A stretch of DNA of 64,000 nucleotides from Symbiodinium natans (taxonomy: Eukaryota > Sar > Dinophyceae > Suessiales > Symbiodiniaceae): positions 97,501 through 161,500 of the forward strand of contig CAJNDS010002540.1 of the NCBI GenBank assembly GCA_905221605.1. Reading direction: 5' to 3'. Within the stretch, counting starts at the first letter, position 1. Each line of letters starts with the position of its first letter. Positions 48,356 through 61,415 of this stretch are shown piece by piece. Below the pieces are notes generated by a model, which saw only the letters and a list, made by a program, of their open reading frames with translations, did no database searches and was not told where the DNA came from. Both the position numbers and the translations under genes were made by a program.

Positions 48356-50114
48356 TTATCGGTCCATATCTTGGCCTTTCTTCGTACGCTGTATCTGGTT
48401 TGCCACTGCTCGGACCTGGATCCAAGACAAAACTTCAACTGCTGTCACTGCTGTCACTGCACTGTGCTGGATCTCTGAGTCTCTGAGCGGCGGGGCCGTC
48501 TTCGGATCCGCTTTTGCTGCCTCAGAGGTGCCGTGATGATGCCGTGGACCCATGAGTGCACACGCAGACGCAAGGATGGACATGTCTGCTTGCAACAAAA
48601 ACCAACCTCCGTGAGCTGCGCCGCGTCGATCAACGCTTGGTCCCTCCTGATGCGCGCACAAAAAAAAGCCTGGTCTGTCATGCGCCACTGAACACATATG
48701 GCCGACTTGTGGCCACTGACAAATAGCGTTGTCAGTCAAGGGACGAAGACCGAGTAGGTCCGCGAATGCACATGACACCTGAGTACACAGCTGCCTCAAT
48801 GGCTGACAAGGGCTAACACTGACCTTCCATGCCGCTCCCCATGCTCTGGGCCATCAGCGAGGTCGCCCAGAGTGGTTCACAGCTTGTGTGCCAGCCTGGC
48901 AAAGAGCCGATGCTGCCAAGCTGATGAGACGATGCTTTAGGCCATTTCTCGGTGTTGAGGAGTTGACTCAAGTTGCCTGGTAAAACACCAAGGGCGAAGC
49001 TTAGCACTCCAACCCCTATGCACCTCGCTGGCAAGCGCTCCGCTGACCCCCCTGCTCCATACTCCCGCCGACAAGGTTCAAAAAAGGCAAAAACTCCAAA
49101 GAAAGCTCAGCTTTGGCAACAGGTTTGCAAAGACACTGGCTCAAGGCTTATAACTACGAGACGCAAAAAAGTGATTCAATGTGAACCAAAGTTTTGCGCT
49201 GTTGATTCCAGCGCTGCCATAGCATCCGGCAGTCACAGAAGCAAGGGCTAAGTCTTAGAAAGCCGGATCCCTTGGTGTGCCTGTGGTAAGTCACAAGAAT
49301 ATGTCACTGATCGGAGCCCGTTTGTTGATGTGTGGGCACCGACGGGACGTGGGGAAAGGGTTTTTTTTCGCTGCCAAGGCGGCGGGACGCGGGGCCAGGA
49401 CGCGGGATGCCACCCCCCCCCCCCGCTCCAACTCCAATGCATTGTGTTGGCCAACGGGGGCGCAGCCGCCTAGACCCTCCAAACACCCAAATCCTACACA
49501 CCTCACCTCTCAGCATGCGTGCCACGCGTGCCTGTGGCACCAGGATTTCGGCCTGGTACGTCGGATCTCCGGTGTTCATGGGCGCCCCTGTTCGCACCTG
49601 ACAACGGAAGAAGCCTTCCGGGTAAGTTTCGAGACAAGGCATGGTTTGTCTGTGCCGGCGGCTATGGCCACATTGGTTTCCTCGACCTGGGGAAAGTCAC
49701 TGAGAACCCTTCTCTTCAAGCACAGAAACCCTGCAGCAACACAAAGGAGAAGCCGGAGAAGCAATACTTGCCATCAATTGCATTGAATTGGGGCATGGAA
49801 GCTCCAAAAGCCAAAGCTCCGACGGCATCACCCAACTCAATGACCTTGGCCTCAGAACCAGGGCAGCCCATCTTTGCCTCAACCCTAATGACACCAAACC
49901 TTCGCACTCGGCTCACATGTCTGGCGCTCTGTCTTAAGATGATTTTCACTGATAAGCAGAACAAGCCCAGTACTGGAATCGCCTCAGACCCAGGGAGCGT
50001 TTCAGAGGAGGAAGAGCCTGTTGTTATGGCTGGATCCTGGTCTGTGGGATCATACACTTTGCTCAGTCTCACCTGATGCTTCTCGTGTTCCCCACGCCTA
50101 GCTGAACTCGCCAT
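48356..50114 (-). CDS. Unidentified seven-exon gene (264 residues if assembled correctly)
   Basis: Exons on the minus strand: 50114-49772 (ATG at 50114), 49686-49598, 49552-49507, 48976-48824, 48778-48738, 48669-48607 and 48415-48356 (TAA at 48356-48358). Every acceptor is AG|G; donors are GC, GT, GT, GT, GA and GT. All phases match and the total, 795 nt, is a multiple of three, which is not expected by chance. The protein is hydrophilic at the N terminus (MASSARRGEHEKHQ), has a hydrophobic stretch near residues 46-60 (AIPVLGLFCLSVKIIL) and ends in a basic helix (RAVANQIQRTKKGQDMDR). No motif or family is recognised. It follows the methyltransferase on the same strand. The second exon could also be read in another frame, so the middle is least certain. 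Confidence 0.5.
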
Positions 50115-50945
50115 GGCAAGTTTTAGCAAATAAGCTTGCAGCGAACCGAACTCCCCCCCCCCCCCGCACTCCCCCAGTCCTCCGTTCTCCTCATCGGCGT
50201 TCAGTTGACGAATGTGGAGCAGACCCCGTTTTTCTGCGGTATGCCCCTCGCTTTCGGCTGGGGTGTGCTACATTGGAATGTTCAGGAATGGGTTTTCAGT
50301 CAAGAATCCCGGAAGATTCCATGAAGAGCCTGTTCTCTGCTCTCCTTTTGTTTCCTTTCACCGTGTTTTGCACCTTTCTCATGCTTTCCCAAATGTTCCC
50401 CCGTTAACTCTTCTCTCTCTCTCTCTCTCTGAGAGTCCCCCTCTCTCTGCTTGTTGGTGCTCTATTGTTTTTGCCAAGGACATAGACCATGATCTCCCGA
50501 GTGTCGGATGGTGAAAGTGGTTTTGCCAAGCGTCGGGAGGGCCCTTGGCTGCGGACTCCCCAGCCTCCCAAAAGCTCAATACGAGGCTCTGCTCTCTATA
50601 CATGGCAGTTGAAGACATGAAGGGAACGGAAAAAAAGAGGCCTCTGGTGGTGGCGCGCATGGATTATGTGAATTATGTGCACTCCTGCTGCGGCTGCTCA
50701 CAAAAAACGCGGCCGCCTCTCGTGCCTCGCGAGACTTCAGCTTGGCGACTCGTGACCTGCTTCTCTTCGGTGACCTGCAAGAGCAAAAACATCTGCGGCA
50801 GCTGATCATGTGATCAAACGAATTCCATGTCTTTTTCAGTTGTAAATCGTAACGCATCCTCTCCGAACATCTCGGAACTTTTCTATTCAACCATTTGCAA
50901 CCTTTTTTCTGCACGGCGCTTCGCAAGCCTACGCAAGCCTACGCA

Positions 50946-52055
50946 TCAAGGCCTAGGCGAGAAACGGTAGACTCGATGCGCCCTGTCTTCGTCCAGGATG
51001 CGCTGGGCGGTCCAGGTGAAATGCTCATGCTGACCGAAGCGACGCCCGGAGTGCCAGTTTGTAAGGTCTGCGCCCAGTGCTTCATCCAGCTGCTTAACGC
51101 CTTGGCGTCTGTCGGGTTCCCCTGTGATAAGGACAGCCTCTTTGGCCCGGGCAGTTTGCAAGAAGCGGCAGATGGTGCCGAGCACGCTCGCGGCGTGATC
51201 AGCGTCGTAGATGATGTCAGCACCTAGAAGGAGATCAAAGGTCTCATCGTCCAGGTCGGCAGGAAACACCCCCGAACTCACAGCGTTCCAGTCCAGATGC
51301 AGTGTAGAAACTTGATCTAAGGAGTTCAGCGCAACAGAGCGCTCACAAGCCTTCAGCAGCTCCTGGTCGTAGTCGCTGAGAACGACTCTTCTGGCCCCAA
51401 GGCGTGCGCAGGCCAAGCCAACGACGCCCAGCCCGCAGCCCAGCTCCAAAACCGCCTTGCCAGACACGTCCAAACGGGGATCCAAACACGCTCCGTGCTG
51501 GCGTCCTGGCTGGCCTTCTCTTCCCTCTTTTATGACCTCTTCCGCTTCCGCCTCCTCTGCTGCCTCTGCTGCCTCTTCTGCCTCTTCTGCTACTTGGACT
51601 CCGGCTCCAAGCAACTTGAGCGCCGCGGTCGCACCGTGCCAGATGAAGCGGCCGTCGGCCATGGTCCAGTCCACCACGTGGTGTCCCACGGAAAGCTTCA
51701 ACTCATGCTCACCCGGCTCACCCCCACTTTTAAAAGGGACAAGGAGGACCTCTTCCCTCCTGGCAGCAGAAAGCTCCTCGATCAGCTCTTCCGCCAAGCT
51801 TGCTACAGGACCGTCTTTCATCAAGAAGCGGCAAAGCCACGTCGTCATGTCCAGTCCCAGCTCTTTCGACACCCTGGTGTTGAGCTGCTGTGCACGAAGG
51901 GCACGCTCGCCCTTCCATCGCTCCCTCTCTCGCATCTTCTCCAAGATCTCCGCAAGGCCTCCGCAAAGCGCCCCAACGTCGCCTGCACGAAAAGCCATCG
52001 CGGCTCCATGAACAGCTTCTACAGCTTGTTCCTCCTCGTCCTCGTCGACTTGCAT
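50946..52055 (-). CDS. SAM-dependent methyltransferase, METTL21 / Methyltransf_16 type
   Basis: A 369-residue intronless frame; the ATG at 52055 has an in-frame TAG eight codons upstream. Landmarks: FIWHGATAALKLL (residues 137-149), equivalent to the family's Trp-containing entry motif; SAM-binding motif I VLELGCGLGVVGLA (202-215); acidic post-I VVLSDYD (224-230); a WNA-type segment near 256; and GADIIYD (278-284), matching the D-x-x-Y region. The family methylates lysines on chaperones, elongation factors and similar proteins in the cytosol; the substrate here is unknown. Oddities: an acidic, Ala/Glu-rich insert (about 155-180) between the entry motif and motif I, an acidic N terminus, and no introns although the adjacent gene has 28. 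No leader relict was found upstream. Confidence 0.85.
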   Translation of the reverse strand: MQVDEDEEEQAVEAVHGAAMAFRAGDVGALCGGLAEILEKMRERERWKGERALRAQQLNTRVSKELGLDMTTWLCRFLMKDGPVASLAEELIEELSAARREEVLLVPFKSGGEPGEHELKLSVGHHVVDWTMADGRFIWHGATAALKLLGAGVQVAEEAEEAAEAAEEAEAEEVIKEGREGQPGRQHGACLDPRLDVSGKAVLELGCGLGVVGLACARLGARRVVLSDYDQELLKACERSVALNSLDQVSTLHLDWNAVSSGVFPADLDDETFDLLLGADIIYDADHAASVLGTICRFLQTARAKEAVLITGEPDRRQGVKQLDEALGADLTNWHSGRRFGQHEHFTWTAQRILDEDRAHRVYRFSPRP

Positions 52056-52676
52056 GGAGGCAAGCCACGTATACTGCTACCATTTCTATCATGCTTTGAC
52101 TTCTCTACTAGCTTCTATACACTTCTACTGCCTGGCAACTACCTGGACATCACTGCTGACTGCTGCTTAGGGTGTTTCTGCGTGCGCTGTGATTGACCAC
52201 TGGACCATGTCAACCAATTTGCTTTCACAGCGCAGCTGCTCTGTGAAGAAATCCCTTCGCCTCTCTGATGGGACCCACATAGATTGCAATAGAACGCCCT
52301 GCTGTTTTTCTGTTGCAATGTTACGGGCTTTGCTTCGAATCTAGAAAGCTGGTCCTGAAAGCCAGCATTCATGTACAGCTGTCATGAAGACTTCTGCTTG
52401 TTCGCGTGCTACACATCTGGCTGCAGTTTCATGAAGCGTCGCATCCGCCTCGACAACGCTTTGCCCCGCCCACGCTTTCGGGGGGACGACTTCTGGCCTG
52501 GAGCACAAGAATGGCTTACACTCTCTTAGTCTCTTCCCCCCTCCCCCACCATGCCCCGCGCCACTTTGAATGCCAGCCATATACGACAACTCAACGATAG
52601 CCGAATCAAACGACTGCAGTATTTTCGTCCGCGGTTGGAAACGACTGGCGGCCGCTCTTTGGGCAGCTTTGGCTTG
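52056..52676. other. Intergenic spacer between dynamin stop and methyltransferase start
   Basis: About 620 bases with no coding signal that survives the splice and frame test. It must hold the dynamin 3' end and the methyltransferase trans-splice acceptor. No recognisable polyadenylation signal was found. Confidence 0.5.
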
Positions 52677-55600
52677 TCAAGCGCACGAAGCAGCGTCACA
52701 GATCTGTGCCAGAAGGTCCTCACCGTGGCGGCTTGGCACGGTGGCAAGGGCCACTTGCAGACCCGAACAGCATGGCAGGTGCCGGTCCTGGGCTTTCTGC
52801 AGCTCGACCAGCTTCGCCTGGGAAGGCATCAGCAGGACTCAGCAGGCCGGAAATGGCTTGCCCACGGACCTCGCAACCTCGACGCTTCTGTCGAAGCTCC
52901 TTTTCTGGCTGCATGTGACTGGACTCGCTCTCCAACATAGCAGTCTCTTAGAGTGCTCTCGCGTCAGTCCTCAGGCTCCTGTAAGAGCTGTGGGACGAGG
53001 TCAGGCTTGTACAATTCCTCCCGCGTCTAAGGCTCTAAGATCGCTCCCAGGTGCTTTGCGCATCTAGTCGAGCCAGGCCACGGCAATGCATTCGGCATGG
53101 AGAGATTCCTGTACGGAATTGACCTCAGGTTCTTTTCTCATGGCCCCAGAAGCAAGTCATAGCAAGTCTTCCTATGAAGCGAAAACATGGTTGTTTTCTG
53201 GGGAGCGAGGCCATGAAGTGCATAATGGCCTTCGGAACAGAATCGATGATCTTCCCTGAGGAGATGCAATTGGTGCAAGAAAAAGTCTCTCACGCGCAAA
53301 GAACACCATCTTCTCTGATTGCATGTCGGCAGCTCTTGACAATCGTGAAATACGAGAGAAGCAGTGACCTCAGTAGAATCGGGAGCTCTTAAGGCATCTC
53401 AAAACTTCTGCTGATCACTGCGTTCCTCATGCTACGCGCTCACTGCGTTCCCTCATTTATGCTGGGGCCATGGGCTTGAGAAGCTCCGTGTCCATGCGCT
53501 CTTTCTCCGAGGGCTCTCCCGCAGGGGTGACGACGAGTGGCACGGGCGGCAGCCGAATCACATCCTGCAATCATGGAATGCATGCTGGGTTTGCTCGAGA
53601 CGCAGCATCTGAAGAGTTGATAACGCGATTCTCCGAATGCGCTCTTTGTCTCTTTGTCCCATCCCGCTCCCGAAGCCTAGCAAACGATGCTCAACGTGAG
53701 GAAATCATATCAGCCGTACGCAGGCCCGCATCATAGATGCATCAGTGGACATGGAAGCCGCTAAGTATTCTGATTACAACATGGCTTGGCTTTTTTTCTT
53801 CCTGGCGCCTGAAGATACAGGAGGCACTGGCTCTTGCCTTTGCTTAGAGTCTTGGAGTTTCTCTGTAATTAGACCATTCAGTGCATAGTTTCCGCTGCAC
53901 AACACCAGAGCGCCTCACTGTGTGCTGGCTGACGGCTTTCGGCCTCGCAATGCTCTCACGGGGTCTTCGGCATACAAGCATCTTCAAGCAGGCCACCAGC
54001 CTCAGCCGCTGGAGCTTCTGGGCGGGTTTCCTGAACACCTCAGTGCAAAGACCAGCAAAGGTTCGCGCGACTTTTTTGTCGCCATTTTGTAGCGTTCGCG
54101 ACCGGCACGCCTCTTTCACTTGGCGCTTTTTCAAAATCAGGGGCAGCTGCAGGACATAGCTCGAAGGCCTCCGATGAAATCTGGATGATCCACCTGCACT
54201 TTGGGCTGAAGCAACAATACGGCCAATACGGGGTGCGACAGCGGAACTCATGGCATGGTGGAATTGGTGGAATCCCATTTGCCAGGCTGCATTGATGAAC
54301 TCTCGCTCGATGCGAATCAAATTCGACACCTTGCCCAAAGCACAAAAGATGCCGAGTGCCAGACTCAGTGGCTTTGAAAAGCTGCGGGCACCATGCAGTA
54401 CCGACAGATTGTGTTCGCAGAGGTTAAGGCCGAGCTGCCATGTTGTTCGTAAGCTGCAGGGACCGTCGAATCACGCCATGCGTGACCTCCAGGAGCTTCT
54501 CGCGCAGTCCTAGCATCCCAGCGTAACAAAGTCTAAGTTTAAGGGTGTGACAAGATGATAAGGCCGGAAACGCTGAAACACTGAAATAAGAGGTGAGAAA
54601 GAACATGGTGTAGAATTGCAACCCTGAACTCAGGGAGGATCATCTGTTGAATCTTTGATGCCGTCTCCCATGTGCTACTTTTGCTTGCCTGTGTGTGTGT
54701 GTGTGTGTGTTCCACGCAGAAGTCTCTAACATAGCGGCGAAACAAACACCAGGCATTGCTTAGCACCTCATGGAACCTCAGCATCCCAGAAAGAGGGGAA
54801 ATGCGGGGTAAGATGTGTGAGCAAGACGTCGCGTTCGATGTTTCGACTTTTGGGCAGCGCGGTTGAGTCAACCCGGGCGGCGTAATGTCACGAGGACGCA
54901 TCCCCATGCACACGGTCGATCGAGCAGCACCCCTGGCACTTGAGAAAATTGGTGTGGCATGTGACATGTGGGTCAAAATGACTAAAGGCTTGATTTTCAC
55001 GACGCAGTCGAAGCTTATCCCCAAGTACACGCACGTAGCGAGCGTTGATCTTTCAAGACCTTGCTAAAGCAGAAAACGGACATGACAGCACGCGAAACCA
55101 CCGACTTCTGAGCAGGATCGTTGAGCCACCAAACCAAAGCCTGAGGGTTCATCAGGGATGTTGAACGTGGCCCTGCGCGAGGCCCGCGCGAGATGTCGTG
55201 AGATAGGCGACAAGAGGCACCCCCAAAGGCGTACCCCCAGCCTTGGACGAACCCAACCCGAAACCTCCAAAACGAACCTCGGCGAAATCAGGCGACTTCG
55301 ACGAAGGAAGGAGAAGGGTTTACTAAGCTGCGCTTGCCGAGTCTGATGTTCTTTCCCAGCTCCAGGCTTGCCCCCAGCGGGGTCGACAAACCCTGACCCC
55401 GAACAAGGCTCCACGAAGAGAGGGCAGCTTCAACGAACTTTATCCAAGGTTCGCGTGGCGGTCGCCCTTGGGGTGAAACCCAAGGCAGAAATTTCAATGT
55501 CATGATCATGATAAATATGCTCCGCCATATTATGTCGGCTTGGTTCCTGAACCGCCTAAAGCTTCGCCTCAACCTGCACCGTCTAGAACTGTCGCACTCA

Positions 55601-58600
55601 AGTAGAGGTTGTCTTTAGAAGTCTAATTAAGGGAACTCAGCTAGACTCTGAGCCCTGACATTACGAAACCTACTGCCGATGCAACCCAAAAACTCCATGG
55701 GTGCCGTCCCAACAAGCAATTCCCAAGGTCGCGCTACGGCTGGGCAATGCAGAATTTGTCTCTTCTCGACCAAGTGCCCCCGGGACGACATTATGCAGGG
55801 TTCGACTTCATCGAACCGTGCAGTACAGGCTTCAAAGGGTTCCTTCCTGGCAGTCTTGCCACGCGCCGGCTGGGGGAAGCTAGCTGAGTCACCTGTGGCA
55901 TCGCCATGCATCGCCCAGAACGTGTCTAGGGCCGAGCATAAGGACACGTACAAATCCAGGGGTCCCAACAAACTGGCAAATACGCGTCGGAAGTCCTGGA
56001 AATCGCTGCAGGTCCCCAGCTTCGCTTTGCATCAACGCCTGGGCCACCAAGGTGCGTTCATGTGCGTTCGCACCCGCATTCGCACCTGCATTCGCTGTTC
56101 CCCTAGGCAACATCAGGCCAACCTCCTACAATTGAAGGGACGACTCTGGATGTAAGTCTCCTGTGTCGTCTGCGTGCTGCAAATTGCAGTTGCTGATTCA
56201 TTGCAAGTGGTTTGTCCCTAGTACTGCTGGCCGTGGCTGCTGCCGCCGCTGCCGCTGCCGCCGCACATCACGACCAAAAGTTAAAAGATAAGATGTGTCA
56301 TCGGAGCATTCTGCTCACAGGTACGCTGGAGCCAAACTCGTAATTGTCGCGTCCCGCGGTGGCTGTCGTGTATCTGCCACTTCTGATGATTGCGTTTCTT
56401 GACCCATTCAGGTTCAAGCCGCCTGCTGTCTGTTGGAAAGGATGACATGACTTGGGATGTTCCCCCTTTTCTAAGAGTCCTTGAAAAGGGAGTATAGTGG
56501 GGCGTACTATCATCCTTATTTAGGACTGTTAGTATTGCGGGGAACCCTAAGACATGACTTTTGAAATAAGCTTGCAATATGTAGACGTTGGAGTTTAGAC
56601 TTGGGCGTTCTGCCAACCATTTGCCTGCCCGCAGCCCAGGCCACTCTGCGATGCCAACAGCTTCAGCTCCTGTAGCAACGCATACGTGAACACATATGCA
56701 AACACATCTGTGAACTTGGGCGTGTGCCTGATAAAGACCTTTCACATAAAGCTTGGGCAAGAATGCCGCACAAGGTGATGGTGCTGGGCAGAGGCTTCTA
56801 GACAGTGCGGGGCATCGTCTGCTCCGCACACCACACTCCAAAAACCGCAAACCGAGGATGGACGAGTCGGCAACCCCCGCCCCCCTCCACAGCTCGAAGA
56901 GGCTCCTCGAAGACCAAGGCCACGCACCTGCGCAAGGAACATTCGAACAGAGAGAGGCAAGAGAGCGGTCCCTTTAAGGTGGGACACTCTTGCGCCAAGC
57001 GGCTGCAGCGCTGGATCTTCCAGCTTCTGAATCTGACGCTTCACCATTCTTTCGAAGGCGATCTCTGGCACAAAGAGCCTTCGGCTTGGGGAGAATCCCT
57101 GTGTGCAGAAGGTTGGGTCATAATTCTCAGACTCAGCGAGACTCCAACGACAGTACTGTGCCGAGTAGCTGTGGCTTGGGGCCTGCAGCGTTTCTCATTG
57201 CAACGCGTATGTCCATGTCAGAGAGCCCGGTGAAGGCATCGAACTGCAATATCTCCTCTTGCGCCATGTGACTCGACTAAGACTATATGCACAACATTGT
57301 GGATTGTGGGCAACATGCTGCGCGCGGGTGCCTCTCTGCAAACAAAACACCCTAAGAGAGCACTTCGTCACTTAGTCAGCTTCTAAGTCGATCACAATGC
57401 AGCTGCCTGGCTTTCGAGATCACTTGGCCTTTGATGCGTGCTATATCGTGCTATCAACTACGATGGTACTTGCTACATGCTGCTATGTTGACACTGTATG
57501 GTTGTTTTGACATGCCGCAAGCAGTCCTGGGAAAACACCCGGTGGAAGATGTGATGAATTCGAGCACCACACATCAGCTTTGCTGGTGGAGGCTCCTGGC
57601 CGGCTTTGATATATTTCTCTGGGAGACTCGCCCGGAAGTTGGGGATGGTTCAGAAATTAAGAGGGGGGGGGGGGGGGGCGGACCCGGGAGTGAGCCCATA
57701 GAAAGGTCCTGCAAGCGATGTTCCACGCGACCCTCCAGCAAGTCACCGAAATGCCGCACATAGCAGGAGATCAGGTACAGCCTGCGGAAGCGTCGCAGAC
57801 TGGGGGAACATCTCAGCTCTCCCCGTGTGACATGATGTGGCAAATCATGTTAAGCTCAGGATGATGCAGGAGTGGCCCTTGCCCCATCTGTTTCTCCAAG
57901 TTTTCATCGCCAAGGGTTGCAAGCTCCTCAATACAACTTCGTACTCTCTCAGATTGCGCGATTGATGCTGTGCCTGCAAAATACCTCCAATTACCTGCCA
58001 TGCAGCATCGTGCAGTCAGCATTCTGCTCACACATGACCGAAGCGACTTTCCACGACCAGATCACAACAGAAACCAAGAGAATTCTGCAAGAGTCCTCAC
58101 GGAACTTCGCAGCCACCCGCTGCACACTTGTGCGCAGGGAGGGCAGCGCCTGAGCAGAACTCAGGTGCTGACTGGTCTGTGGCGGAAATTGGCTGACAGC
58201 CAGTTTCTGCCTCTCTGATGTGGTTCAGGAGAAGGAATTGCAAGCGCTGGGCCAGGTTGGGTATCCCGCACCTCAGCGCGCACGTGCGCCAGCGCAAGTG
58301 CAAGCGCCAGATGTGGCATTTTTTGACGCAAAGCTTGGGCCAGAGGACTGAGAGAGCAGGGGCTGCAAACGCGGCTGCCGTGCGAAGAAGTCGTGCTCCT
58401 CCTGCGTGGAATGCCAGAGAATTGAGTCTGTGCCTTCAAGGACTTCACGAAGCTCCTTCAAGGCATCCTCGAAGGTCATGCCGGACTGACTCGACTTTTC
58501 GCTCCTGCGCAGCACAGCCCAGGCCCAAAACCCTGCCAGTCATGCCAGTCAGAGGCACGACCTAGATGCAAGTCTTCAAGTTTAATTCGCCCTCTGCCTA

Positions 58601-61377
58601 GTACAAGCATGTTAGGAGGTGTATGTATGCACAGTCACTCACATATACGCCAAATCGAAATATGAATGTATAGACATATATATATATATAGATATATCTT
58701 TTTGTATATGCTGTATAAAGGCCGGTGGCCTCTTTATCTGTTGCCCTTATACCTAGATATAGCCTCTAGATACTCGATAAGAACCCCGAATACATGCCCT
58801 ATAAAACAGAAACCCTGGTTAAAGAGACCACCAACCAAAATTAAATGCGCTCACGTATTTGTAAATACATACACATATGCAGAGAGGGACGGGGAAAGAG
58901 AGAGAGAGAGAGGGGCATGTGTGTGTGTGTGTGGCTGTCGTTATTCGGCGCGAACCGTAACACCATAACACCAAAAGGGTACTTCAAAAACCCAGGCCAA
59001 GCTCATCTCCGGGGGTGGGGGGCGGGATGTGCGCTTTAAGTTGGAGCCCCCCCTCCACGTTGGCAGGTTCGGGTGATGCCCTGCGGCTCCTAAACATTTC
59101 GGGCTCTACTGATTTTACTCTAAGTGTAGCTGTACCTGTTGCCTGTTTCTGGAATGGTACATTGTACTGCATGAAGACCAGGACATGGATCACTCCACCA
59201 ATCCAGTCGAAACGACGTGCGAAGGCTTGCTTGCCTGTCGTGCATGTGTGTCATCACATGGCAGATCATGGCAGGGTTTTCAAGCTCTCCTGCAAACAAC
59301 TGCCGTGTACCCCAATCGAAGCGGGTAGACTTCTCCCGCCAGTGCTTCGAAGGCCGTGCCGCTTTCCTCTGCCAAGTCCAACTTCGTGAGCACCCCCACC
59401 TCGCTGGCAGATGCTGGCAGGCCGCAGCCGCCGACCAACCATCTAACGATATCAAATACAAAGTACAGCACTAGACAATCTAGGTCAAGCGAGAGAACCG
59501 ACAGAATCGACATGGAAGAAAACCGTAAAGGCTTCCCCCAAGAAGTCGGCTGAAAAGAAGGTGGGGCGTTTGCCATCTCTTGTGCTGTCTTGCGGTCCAG
59601 GGAGCGGTGCGCTCTCCTTGCGGGTCCACCTCACGGGCCAAGGCCAAGGCGTCCGAGGTGGCCAAGTCGACGTTGGCTGCGGACACCGCGAGGATGAGCG
59701 TGTTGCTGTTGGCCACGTACTTCTTCACCAGCTCCCTTAGAAGGAGGAGCACATTAGAGGAGGTAACATGGCTAACTGTCACTTCAGATCCAGTTCTGAG
59801 CTCACGAAAGAACCATGTTTGGGGGCCAGTAATTTTCTCACCTTTCGACGCTCCCTTTTGCAGGGTTCTATTGGGCTGAAGGGTCTTCTAGGCCCTTAGT
59901 CGCGGGTGAGATACGGCCAGGTTGCTTAAAGGTTTGGGAGTGCTACAGCTCGCCTCATGCCGACCTCAGAAGCGGAGTTCGACCTCTGCTTGCTCTCTTC
60001 TTCCATTGGATGCGGGGCTCGCCCCCGTGCGTGACTGTGCGCGTGGCCAGGCTCTTGTTCTCCTGGTCTTGGAGGTGAGGCCGGAACTATCCCCCCGTGT
60101 GCAATACGCGCCTGTGCTCAAGGTCCGGGCGGGCAGTTGCTTTCCTTTCATTCCGGTGCGCAAGGCGCGTCCAAGTCTCGGTGACACTTCCACGGCTGAG
60201 GACGAAGGCCCCGACACTCTCTCTCGCTCTCTCTTGCTATCTCTCTCTCTGTTCCTTCTTGTTGTTGCTCTTGTTCTTGCTCTTGCTCTTGGTCTTGGTC
60301 TTGGTCTTGTTCTTGCTCTTGATCTTGTTCTTCTTGTTCTTCTTAATATTGTTCTTATTCTTCTTGTTCTTTTTCCCCAAACAGTCTACTGTTGGGGTTC
60401 TGAATTCATTTAAGGATTGCCGACATTCTGAGGACTGTTCCCGGGTTCCTGGGCTCCTTGTCTCCCTTTGTCTCCCTTTGTCTCCCTTTGTCTCCCTTTG
60501 TCTCCCTTTGTCTCCCTTTGTCTCCCTTTGTCTCCCTTTGTCTCCCTTTGTCTCCCTTTGTCTCCCTTTGTCTCCCTTTGTCTCCCTTTGTATCCCTTTG
60601 TCTCCCTTCATGTGGGTGGGCCTCCCTTGGTCTCCCTTCCTCTCCCTTTGTCTCCCGTTGTCTCCACTGTTTCTTCGAAGTGCCTTTGACTGTTTAGGGT
60701 CTTCGGTGGTGTAATTCTTGTTCTTCTTCTTCTGACCTCTCTCTTCTTCTGCTCAGCGAAGAGGCCCCCCGAAGAGGACCCCGGCCACGCTGGCCCGCTG
60801 TTCTGTCCCGGTGGAAGTGTAGGTACCATTCGTTGATGGCCCTATGTGGTGGAAATGCTGTGTCACCACTTTTCAAGACACAAGACTGTGCACTAACACG
60901 GGTCCCCCTCAGTTTGGCCCCCCAGGAACGCTTCAGCTCCATCTTCGTCAGCAAGAGGCTCATCCAACTGCGTGTCTGGGACCCCTTGACTTTGGCCCCC
61001 TGTTAGCAGGTTCCCTGCTATCTCCGGCCCCGCGGGCAACGACGAGCTTGTCGGGGTAGAGGTCAAAGTAGCTTCTCCTGTTTGTTGGTTCTCCACTTGG
61101 CCTCCTTGCACAGGGCCCCCCGGTTGTTGGTCCTCCGGCTTCACGTAGTAGGCCGACGGCAGCCCGGAACTCGACGAGGTAGAGGTCGGTGTAGCTTCCA
61201 CGGCGGCCTTGCGTTCTTCACGGAGCGCAGCCAGCCGTCTCCACTCTGTGGCTTCCCTCACGAAACTGCCATAGTCCAGGGTCTCGCCTTGTTTGAGTGG
61301 GCGGTGCCCCGGTCGCAGGAGACAGTTCGGCCACGGCCTGGCCCCCCTACGGGGTCTTGTCGCTTGTGTCGGTCCCC

Positions 61378-61415
<38 letters not shown>

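Noticed and set aside
51457-52196. Plus-strand frames over the methyltransferase
   Set aside because: Antisense shadows of a gene with clear SAM-binding motifs on the minus strand.
60237-60611. Frame of repeated [10 protein letters not shown] peptide
   Set aside because: A translation of the TCTCCCTTTG decamer and neighbouring CT-rich repeats inside a dynamin intron.
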